A stretch of DNA of 64,000 nt from Atriophallophorus winterbourni. Lineage: Eukaryota; Platyhelminthes; Trematoda; Plagiorchiida; Microphallidae. Below, piece by piece: positions 49,801 to 61,800 of this stretch. Position numbers and translations under genes: made by a program. The notes beneath the pieces were generated by a model that was not told where the DNA came from, searched no databases, and saw only the letters and a list, made by a program, of their open reading frames with translations. The stretch is from the NCBI GenBank assembly GCA_013407085.1, contig JACCGJ010005202.1, positions 80,749 to 144,748 on the forward strand, written 5' to 3'. Each line of letters opens with the position of its first letter. Within the stretch, counting starts at the first letter, position 1.

Positions 49801-52800
49801 ATACATACATACATACATACATACATACATGCATACATACATACATGCATACATACATACATACATACATACATTCATGCATACATACATAATGTATTCC
49901 TTCGAAAGCCCGAATTATCACGGGTTCATCGTCGATCTGACTTCTCAGTGCTTCCTGCTCTTGTATTTCGCCGGAGTGTAGTGTTGTGTATATCATTTGA
50001 AAGCTCATGATTAGCATGCACTGCCAATGTGCTTCGCACCTGCACAATAGCTCGACTCATCTGACGATGTCCTCCTACCTTTTTCTGGCATGTAGGCAGC
50101 TTTACACGCATCGCTGCTAAGGTAGTCAGACATATCGAGGCTTCCGCGTCAAATGTGTAACTAAACCCAAATCGGTGGTCGATTTTAATTGTTGGTGTGG
50201 CGTGCCTATAGTAGTAAAATATTTTTATTCTTCTTCAAGCTGTTTTCTGTCTTGGATCCCAAACAAACTCTGTGTTTACTGAGCGATCAATTCACCGTAC
50301 CCGTCAATCGTTTGCTTCAAACGCTGGTGCCCATTTCTTACATCCCGGACTATTCGAATCTGCCCGACGAGGAATCCAACAATCGTTTGGCTTGCTTTTT
50401 ATTGCTCAGGGATTTCTTTCGATCGAGGTACGTTCAGGTTTGAATCACACATGGTGTCTGCATCTGGTCGATCTTTTTTCACGCTGTTCTTCAACTACTT
50501 GGGCGTCAAACATGATTTCAACTATCAAGCGTGTCACTCTACTGTAATTGTGTGATACAAATAAACTGTCGCATTGCAGCTTTCGCAAGCATGACACGTT
50601 ACATGTGTCTATTTCGTTAACTCATGTTGCATGTTGTCGTTTGCATTAACCGGTGAAGGATGCTGTGACTAATTAAACGTGGTACTCATATCTTCTGCAT
50701 GTACATTCCACAACCGTTTGGATAGATATAGTAAGCCCAGGTGCAGTGAACCTTGAAACAGTGGATAAGTGGTAAAGAAAGTTATACTTGAATGCCACTG
50801 TACAACGATCTCGGAAGTTCAAATAAAGAATCACAAAGCGATCCCTGGTGCTCACGTGATGTGAATAATTCAACTGCCTGTTCAGTCGTCGTTCATCAAT
50901 AATTTTTCAAATTGATTTACTCAGCCACAAACCCAGTCACGTTAGGGGTGTTAAATGGTGCAGATTATTATCATTCCTCGACTTTTGGAAAGTGGCTTTC
51001 ATTTTATGTCGAGTTCACTGATTCTTGACGTTAAGCACGAAATCGATCTACTACCTGGGATCAGTAGATTCCTGCATATTGTTAATTGTTCAATTCGGAC
51101 CGATCTAGAAATTATTCAACGGTTTCATACCGAGTAAGAAAAGCCTTTTGGATTTTAAGAGCCGGCGCAGTCAATTACTTCATGCAGCTAGAATAAAATA
51201 AATCGTAATCTTCAACAGACGTTCCGTCCTAACAGGTGGCTGGAAACCTTATATATACTTCCAGCGCTGTTTATTATGTTTTAATTCAGTTGTGTGTCTT
51301 ATGCTTTTAACGCCGTGAACCGGAGACACTACGTACATTTTCCGTGAAGTTGGTTGTATCATAAACTCACGATACTATTTGCTACTAATAATTCATGCAC
51401 GTTTGTTCGAGCACCTTTGATCATTTGTCAATCTTTTGACAATTAATTGTGGGAACTTCAGATCGGTACATCATGGCAATCATATGTATGGATGGCCACA
51501 ACAATTAATCATTTTTTCTGTTGTGTTATTCCCACTCGTCAATTTAGACGTCGCTCATTCCCGCATCAATGCGGAATGGTGCGCTGCTTATGTACTTCAA
51601 GATTAGTCACAAGAAATTGATCGCTACCGGCGATGGGATGTATGTGAGAACAGGCTGCAATCCTGTTGTCGTAAATCACTTTGTTAATAATCTGCTTCAG
51701 TTCACCATGCAAATCATAATCATGCTATGAACCCCACCATCTAATTCCTGATTGCTTGTTGTTGGCCTCCTTCGGTCGATGTCGACCATTAATGTAAATC
51801 ACGAACGCATCATTTTTTCATGTTCCGCAGCTTTTCTGATAACTAAACGGTCCGATTCGGGAGGAACAATCTCTCCCGCAGCGCTTGCAACGATAGCAGA
51901 ACTCGGCTGTAAAGCGTCAGTTGCACGCCGGCGGCGTGATCTGCGTTCAGCAGCCAAGAGCTGTATCTGCTCCTCCCCAGCTTGCAGACGACGCTTTACA
52001 CAATGCCTCTAATGTGAGCGGTCAAGAGCAAGTTCTTCCCAACTCGCCGGGTCAATGCCAAGAGTTTTCATATCTCTTTTGCAAACGTCTTTGTACCGCA
52101 AGTACGGTCTGCCCAATGGTCGACTTCCTAATTGCAACTCACCGTAGAGTAGATCTTTCGGAATACGACCATTTTCCATTCTATAGACATGACCAAGCCA
52201 CCGCTGGTGGCACTGACGCAATATGGTGAACATGCTCTGTAGGTCTGCTGTGAATGCACTTCAGCATTAGTCTCTTTGCCCATCCACGATATGCTCAAGG
52301 TACGACGGATGCTTCGTAGATGGAAAGCATTCAGCTTCCGTTCGTGTCTCGCGTGGGTGGTTCAGGGTTCACTGCCGTACAGTAAATCATTTAGTAAGCA
52401 CGCGCTGTATACCATCATCTTTGTCTTTACTGTATATATAACACTTTTCATTCAAACAGGAAACAATGTGACGAGCATTCGGTCATGTCAATAGAATGTG
52501 ATCCAAACGAAGATTTGCCCGCAAATTCTTCATGGCGTAATTTTCTGAATGACACACGTCCTGAAGTTGTGGAGTTTTTCATCAGGTTGCACGTTTCGTT
52601 CGATCCCGATGAAGATTCGATCCTAGATGTGCTCAGTGCCAATAAAGGCTTTCGAGCAAACATCCTACTGCAAGTGAGTCGGCTTCCGAATCTGTTTCGC
52701 CCTTCATCAATGATTGTAAAAGCAAAGCTCTCGTGCATATTGATGTTTGCCAATTTTCCGTGAAGTAGGTTGTATCATGAACTCACGACACCGTGTCAAA

Positions 52801-55800
52801 CTATAATAAGCATATCACAATACACTTGGTCATGGTCCGGGCGGAAATTACGTACGAAGGGAACTGAATCATAAGCTCCTCGGTGTCATAACGCTTTCTG
52901 TGTTTCATGCAACTTGTTACCCAAACGTAACGTAAAATGTTTTGGCAAGTAACGTTTCGGTTAATGTTTTATACCTGTGGTCAATAAGCAAACCGTTATC
53001 AAATTACAACATTGAAAACCCTCTTAAACGAGTGTCTTCAATTACTGATTCGCGCACCCAATCCAAGTCCTTTTTTATCAAATCTGTAGGAATTGCTAGC
53101 TTCAGAATATTGTAAGTGTTAAGTTGAAGGACTGCTTGTGTATGCTTGCACTTACCAAGATCGTCTTCGGACAGAATCGATCAAATCGTCAACCGGTTTT
53201 CCGATCTGTTCAAAGACGATCTTGGTAAGTGCAAGCATACACAAGCAGTCCTTCAACTTCGTCCAGGAGCCAAGCCAGTATTTCGCCCAAAACGACCTGT
53301 ACCATATGCCTCACTTCCCCAAGTCCAAATGGAACTACAGCGTTTACATGAACTTGGAATCATCTCTCCGGTAACGTACTCATCTTGGGCAGCACCCATC
53401 GTCGTGGTGAAGAAAACCAATGGCTCGATTCGCCTTTGCGCAGATTTCTCAACTGGTCTCAATGATGCACTTGAGACTCACCACTACCCGCTCCCGTTAC
53501 CAGATGATCTCTACACCATACTTAATGGCGGCACATGCTTTGCAAAACTTGACATGGCAGAAGCATATTTTCAAATGGAAGTCGCACCTGAATCACGTGA
53601 GTTTTTAACGATCAATACCCATCGTGGACTGTATCAATTCAACAGACTCCCATTTGGCGTGAAGACCGCACCCGCGATCTTCCAACAAGCGATCAACACG
53701 ATTTTGGCAGGTATTCCAGGCGTTGCGGTCTACTTGGACGACATTCTAATCGTTGGCCGAAACACAGGTGAGTTACAGTCTCGTACGGAAGATGTTTTAC
53801 AAAGGATACAAGACAGCGGTCTCCGGCTTTGTACAGAAAAATGCCAGTTTTACCTGGATTCCATCAAATACCTTGGTTTCATCTTCGATGCTTCTGGTCA
53901 TCATCCTGATCCAGCGAATATCCAAGCTATTCAACGAATGCCAACACCCACAGATGTCTCTACGCTTCGTTCATTTCTTGGACTGGTAAGTTACTACAGC
54001 GCGTTCTTGCCGTCACTACACAATGTTCGTGCACCGCTCAACAGCCTTCTCCAGAAAGACATGGCATGGAACTGGTCACCCGATTGCGAAGATGCTTTCG
54101 TCACAGTGAAAACAATGCTGAGTTCCGAGCTGCTGCTGACGCATTACGATCCGGTATTACCAATCGTTGTAGCCGCTGATGCTTCTAGCCATGGCGTTGG
54201 TGCGGTCATCTCTCACAAGTTTCCTGACGGAACGGAGAAAGCTATCATGCATGCATCACGAACACTGACACCAGCAGAGAAGAAGTACGGCCAAATAGAA
54301 AAGGAAGCGTTGGCCCTCGTGTTCGCAGTCAAACGGTTTCACAAGTTGATCTACGGTCGAAGTTTCACCCTGCTGACAGACCACAAGCCGCTCATTTCGG
54401 TATTTGGATCGAAGAAAGGTATCCCTGCTCATTCAGCCAATCGTCTGCAACGTTGGGCCCTCACTCTTCTTGGTTACGATTTCAAGATTCAATACCGCAG
54501 AACAGAAGATTTTGGTCAAGCAGACACCCTATCCCATCCCCGTCGCCAAACTGTTACGTTCTTGATATGGAGCTAATAATGCACCCGGATATGCTTCCCA
54601 CGATATTGCCCAACCGACTATTGAGAGAGAGGACCAAGGCTTCAGAGAAGTTCGTATGGCAGCTCACTTCCAATAATAACAACATGGTTTACTCATCCAT
54701 ATATATAGGCACAGAATGTAAAAGCGAATAACCTTGGAAAATAGCACATTAAAACCGCGTCAAGGACTCGATGGACCAATGAGAATAAAGGGCGAAAATC
54801 TGCAACAATGATCAAAAAATAAACATGTAATATGCGGCAATGATCAAATAATAAACATGGTTTTCGCGCCAAATAATTCAAATTAATGTTGACATAGTGT
54901 CATATAGAGTCGTAATATCTCTAAAGATATTGCGTTTTTAGGGAAAATAACGTCTTTTCCCATTGTAAGCCCATTGAAAACCGGTCGTTTTCAAGCGTTA
55001 TCGGTTGTTTTACTTTAATCCATTATTCCTTCTTAAGAAACTTCATAACTCAACTGTTGGATAATTTATCTATGCTTCATTCTATTTATTTGCTTGATAA
55101 ACAGATGCTTGATGTCAATCATTTCCCACGCACCGTTGCTCTTCTTCATGAATCTGCGGCTGAATATGAAAAGGCGTTTGATATCTACAAGCAGGTACAT
55201 CTATCTTTTATTTTCCATTTTCACTGTTCCTTGATGTATCCTAACATTTATTTTTCTCTATATATCACTATACAAAAATGCGCACCGTTATCAATGTTTA
55301 TACGGTACCTGCTTCGGTGTAGGCAACCGGGTAGTATCATGCCTACGTTCAACGATGCCGATGACAACGCTTTGTACCCCCCTTCTCGCTTTGTACATCT
55401 CATTGTTTATGTTGAACGGCACTATATCTGTATCAGATTGTGAAAATATAATAATAATACGGTACCTGTTTAATTGATTGCCAACGGTAGTAAGCTGTGC
55501 ACACGCAAAACACTGGAGTCTCCGTGTCTTCGTCCCTTTTCTTATATCTGTCTAGGACTGGCAACCTGACCGTAAATCAGTAGTGTCTTGCGTTGCTGCT
55601 TGTTTACCATATCCTGCTCATAGTCAACTTCCTTTTCCAAAGCTGTTTTTGTCTCAATGGGGCCAGTTGATTCGCCAATCCGACATTGATGACGACCGTC
55701 GTGAGAAGCCAGACGTTCAATCCACTGAGCGCATTTGTGAACAACTTCGGTCATTCGCGGAGTCGTGGTTTGGCTACTGCGATCGTCTCGCTTCGATGAA

Positions 55801-58800
55801 ACACCACTCTAACCATTGGACCGCCGAAGTAATTTCCTTCTTGTTAATTTCAATTTCACTGTTGTTGTCTCGCTAAACTCATTCCATATCATTCACGGTG
55901 TCCGCTGTCATCCCATGATGACTAGTGCAGTCAGCTTACGGCTATTTTAGTCTCCTTTCGTTGCATCATCAGATGTGGTATTGACCCCCTGTTTCATGGA
56001 ATAGTGTTGAGAAGCAGTCCGAATTCTACCATTGCATCTACTAGTACAATCCGTATTTGACTGGTAATTTGAACTCAATAGTGCATTCAGTGTCAGTGAT
56101 TGATGCGCCGTCTCACTGATGGATTGCAACAAACTCCGCTGTGGTTCATTCATCTTGTATATTAGCTTATTTGCAGCACAATCCCTCTGCTTTAATCCGC
56201 AGTGTTCGCAACGTTCCGTGTCTAAGTTGTAATAGCCACTTGTGTCCCACTACTTCTTCATCCTTGTGTCACGTGCAGGGTTCTCAACGGGCTTCTGATT
56301 CAACCGTTTCATGGTAACACCTTAACCCCCTCTCTCTCTTAGTGGTACCATATGGTACCACATACTTTCTCAATTAAAAACCCTTGAACGAAACACGTCT
56401 GAGCATGTTTGATACTTGTACTGATGTCTCAGCGCTTAAGCTAGCCGGTGGCAGTTTTACCGTCACGCTCTAGGGTGGTCGTTTGCGTGTCGCATCAAAA
56501 ATTTTCCTCGGAGAGAAAGGGTCAATATTGCTAAATAAATTAGCCACTGGTACTGAGCTATATGCGGAAACACGCTGTAGTTTCATTGACTTTTCTTATT
56601 TCTCATATCTTTCTAGGCGTGGACAACCTGACAGTATCTTTATGCTTTACTTTGATGAGACTTGTGCTCGCATACCACCCTAATACGCAGCAAACCTGTG
56701 TGAGACACATTTTCAGCATTCATTTGGTTTAGCGTTGTACTGAACCATCAACAGATACACTGCTTATTCTGGACGTCTCCCTTTTCACCTACGAACTCAT
56801 TTACGTCTGCGCTGAGTAAGTAACAAGTAGCAATGACCAAAAGATGGCTTTTAATGCGGTTTCAATCATTGCGTTGAATGCTAAGTTGCTAAAGTTTTTT
56901 TTCCTCATCGACTGGAGTACACTTTTCCCAAACGTCGGGTCAAGGGACTTCTGTTTTGAACCGCAGCATTAATCAAGTAGCCGCAGTAAAACAGCGAATA
57001 TTAATTTACTATCAACGATCATGTAGCAGATAAAATTGTGGATTACGTCCTTTGGAACGGTCACCCATATCAAACGCGTCTGTTGCAATATAGTTTATGT
57101 ACTCTTTCCTATGATTCTCTCTCACCCCATATTTTCATTTTGCTGTGTACCGCGAGCCAATCTAGTTACCCTGTAGTTGGCGTGTAATTTCCCCTGGGTC
57201 TAACTCCACCATTCCCAGTTTTGTTATTCGATTCCAATTAGCTCGTGTGCTTTGAATTTTGTTGATTTTCCTGATCATTTGATAACTTTTGATTCATTTT
57301 AGACGGTGTGGTTCAAAGTAGTCGACGTGCTACTCGAGGAACAGAACGGCTTGACGCAGCGGTTCGGTAAAACTCGTGAGTGTGCTGCATATTTGTCGAG
57401 ACGTACAGTACTTATGTGCTGTGCGGCTAACACCGTGCTAAATTGATTGGCCATCTGTGGTGAGCTGCATGCTGAAACAGGCTGGAGTCTCACTACCATT
57501 ACTATTTTCTATCTCATATCTGTCTAGGCCTGGGCAACCTGACAGTATCTTAGCCCACGTGCAGTCTCTGACTGTACGGCACTTTGCCTGGATCAGGCTT
57601 GTGTTTTCATAAATTTGTGGAGAGTGGCACCGTTCTTTAACATCGCAAACGGAAGCCTTACATTAGTATCGAATGTCAACGTTTTAAATATATCTATACG
57701 TATGACTGGACTGGACAACATACCACTCAGACACATCGGTTACATAGGTTGCGTGCCTAGGTGTTGATAAACTAAAATGTGATATTAAATAACATTGAAA
57801 ATGCTTTACAATTGCAATTTAGTAGCTTTACTTATATGTTACTTAACTTCACACTTTTTATGATAGTTAAACACTCGATACCTCATATCTGTGTAATACT
57901 GCCCAGGATGAGGATCACGCTTTAAGCCATGTTTCTCAGCCAGGAGTGTCTCACGCTTTTGGGGCAGCTAGCTTTCACTTTTAGCCTTGTATTCAGATTC
58001 CTGGCATTCTCAGCTGATGAATTCTTTCTTAGGTCACTTTCAACTTTTTTTTCATTCACACTCCGCGACCGTTTTCGTTCTGTTTGCACTCATCGGGTTG
58101 GATAGTACCATCAGAATTCACATGCCTTGAAGCAGTCTAAAAATGGTAAACAAGTTGTGCTTGTAGGCCGTTGTTGGTTAAGGTTGGCACGACCAAACTG
58201 TTCAATCACAGGTGCCCAAGCACGTGTGGATAGGATTAAACCCATCGGATTGAACAGCTTGGTCGTACCAACTTCATCCAACAATGGCATACATGTACAT
58301 GTTTATCATCTACACAAAGTTCACAAAAATTACGTAATGATTCGAATTGCTAGTCTCAGCTTCCAATCCTAAACAAAAAGATGGGTCAGAAACAGCTTTA
58401 TTCATTCGTTTCGGTCTTCAATTAGGCTTAGAAGTTGTTACCACGCCCATTCATATTTTTCATACCTTTCTCGATACCACAGCGCCAAGAATTTATCGCT
58501 CTAACGAATCAGTTAAACTAGACCAAATTGTTCGAGCTGCATGGTGCATAGTTCGCATAAATGCAGCATAAGAGTCTTTTCACAACTCCCCCATCACTCG
58601 GAATGTGATGCTTTCAATGAATCACTGAACAAGTTTACATGACATTGAGACTTCATCCATTACGGGTAATCACTGTTGTTTCGTATTTCGTAGCAAATAC
58701 AACTAGTATTAACACTTGATTGAATGCAAGTTTGAATCAAAGTTTGGGCACATCATCTCGATGTGTCTGTGTCTAATCTACTGTAGTGTTGGTAGCTTTT

Positions 58801-61800
58801 TAAGTTCGACGTCTGATGGTTGTATGGCACTCGGTGGTTGCTACCGGTATGATGCTGTTTAGGATGATGATTTTCAGCCGTTGACAGTTTCATCACTAAT
58901 TGTCCAGGTTGATTGATTCTTTTCTTCATTTCCAAAGTTACTTGAAGCCGCGCACTTTAGGCTGTTACATCTAACTTTGCCCAACTTGAGTTGAATGAAA
59001 GCCTGACCTGACAGAGTACCAATGCTTTACGAGGATTTACGAACAAGAAGCTTTTCGGTGGTCATCGGGAGATTCATTCTAATCGTAAGCTAAATTGTCG
59101 CATCAACCGTTGCTTCGGTCAACACCCAATTATTCCTGAAGCCAGTCAGAGAAGACAAATTTAGTAAGAAAATGCTTTACAAACAATACGTGTCAAGTTT
59201 TCACGAAATGCGTTCATGTTACTTCGACAGCATCGTCCACGCTTGCTCTGTTGTGTCTATGCTCGAAATTCGAAAAGTATACATTATAGGGGTTTGGGAT
59301 CACGACGTTGACGCATCTGCTCGAAGAATATGTTTAAAAGAGACACGGAAGCTCTCGGTATTGCTCATACATCATGGGTAGAATTAGTTCTGTGTAAAGT
59401 GCCACATTCAAGACCGGGAAAGAGTCAATCTGATTTAAATTAAAGCGATCAATTCTTAGCAGTTTCGCGGTTGTTGAATATCTCACAAACTTGGAATCTA
59501 ATCTTAACCCTAGCTGCTTTCTAACAATCATCAATAATTCATCCTCACCACTTTTATTTTCAGAAATGAACGAACTGTTTCATTTAATGCTTTCCTACGC
59601 TTCGCCTACGGTGTCACTGCCTTCAATCATGTTGTATATCCTGCAGGTAAATCTTACTCAATTGCTTGAGTCTGTCGAGGCTGTTTGTCTATTTTGTACG
59701 CATACTTATTAGACGTGTTTATATTTCATCTATCAGACTACGGAATCGTCCTCGAACACGGTGAGTCTGAACGACGAGACCAGCGCGCTGCTCACTCGTC
59801 TCGTGACAACCTGTCAGCTGGAAGTTGATCAAATCGCGCTGAACAAGCGAGTGGCAGATGAGGATTTGACTCAACAACACGTTTCACTCGTATCACGTGT
59901 TTCCCGTGGTATCCCATACTCAACCATGTGTTGTGCGTGGTGCACGCAGCCGATACGATTGTTTCTGGACCATGTATCCGGACCTGTAACTGAACGCCAG
60001 AAGGACACTAGAATGGTATTGGCATTTGGGTGAGTGATGTTCTCGTTTCGGGTGAACCGTGGTCTGTCCCACGTGATGTTTCGCTACTTCCTGAAAGTTA
60101 AGCCTAGAATTCGGTTGTAATCCAATCTATATTGGCCGCGGTAAGCATAAAAACTATGATGGAATCAGAAAAGTTGTAGAATTGCAACGCATTGCCGAAT
60201 ATAATTCCCAATCTCACACATACCGCATTCTTGAAATGCAGATAACTTCATAGGACCAACAGCGAGCCGTTATGCACCTGCAAAATCGTCGGCTACATTT
60301 CACAACTCACGCTATTGCAACTGCTCCCGCTGCTACTCGTATTCGCCCGCATGGTTCACAATTTTTAAGTCACATCCTTAAAATGATTACATCCAGTCTG
60401 AGATTGGGGTTGGAAACCAATCCACTCGACTAAACGACTATTTCAGGGTTGTTGATTAACTCCTTGGAGTCATGGTGCCTCACATCTTCGCCCTTCATGT
60501 GCCACCCGGCACGCCAGAGGATGATCCTGATTCCTTTTTCTAGCTGATCAGGTCCAATGTTTTATAAACCTCCGCTGTTATTCTGAATATTTCGCAGTTT
60601 GACCGTAGTAGAACTTTTCTTTTTTAAAACTCACATGGTGTAAGTTATGTATGAAATGCGAAGTCGCCTCTGAGCCACCCCACCGTTACCAGACAAAATC
60701 GATGGTGCAACTGTTGTCTACTCATGTGCTAAATCGTCGAAGCTGCGAAATTCTTAATAAGCCCCAGTCTGCATATTACATTGTTGATGACGAGTAGCTG
60801 ACTAGTAGAAACCTGTTGACTCCAGTGGGTTTAGCAGTATTCTCGGAAACGTTTGGCTAAATCTTCATCGGAAATCGTCCATCGATCCCGAATCTAGGTA
60901 TACACAACATGCGATAACACCAGCCAAACATAGTGCTGCAATCTTATTGCACATGGGTCGAGAGATACTGCCATGCTGTCTGTGTACAAACTTGAGGCAA
61001 CAATAGCTAATATAGCATTACCCGTGACTAGTCGTTATTGACCTATCGTGGGACGGCCTTTATGGATATGAATCTCTTGTCCTGAACTGTCTGCCGTCGT
61101 GCAATCGTGATTAAAAGCCATGCATTCTTGGTTGACTCTTGTTCATTTTACCTTAGTGAACACTACTGCTGCTTAATAATAAATCACTCTACATCTGTCT
61201 ATGACTGTGCGGCACTTTGCCTCGTGATTTCATAAATCATACATACATACATCATCATCCTGTTTTTATTTGTTATATTCTTTCTATAGATGTGGGCATC
61301 TCTACCACAAATCATGTCTGAAGGATGCTCACTGTCCAGTGTGTAATCAATCCACGTACGTGCCGAAATCTCATCAGCGGGGCAATTCGATGTCCAAGCA
61401 ACTTCTCGCTCCTGTCGATTCGGATGATCTAATTAAGATAGACAAGCCGAAAGTATATCCGGTAGGTTTATTTCAAGCTTGCCTTGGTTTTTTTTGAATA
61501 ATGAAAATGTTGGATCCTCCAGTCGCATTGGAAAATGACGTTGGTTATACACGCCTACGTTTGATTGCTATTGCGGGCGTGTAAACCGTAATTATATACC
61601 GACTGATCCATAGTAATGAAACATCGATATGTATTATCGTTTTAATGATGTCTTAGATAACAATGTTGAGTGGAATACGGTCGCGTTTCAAAGGTTCTAT
61701 TCATTGAAGCTGAAATGAATAACTACAGCGATTTAAATGTGGAATTAAGAAACCACCAAAACATTAGACTGTCAAATGCTGCTTGCTTTAGTAGATTATT

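Noticed and set aside
49646..50047. Open frames with Tyr-Val-Cys-Met or Thr-Tyr-Ile-His repeats
   Set aside because: They read through the CATA microsatellite and SINE-like repeat and are not conserved coding sequence.
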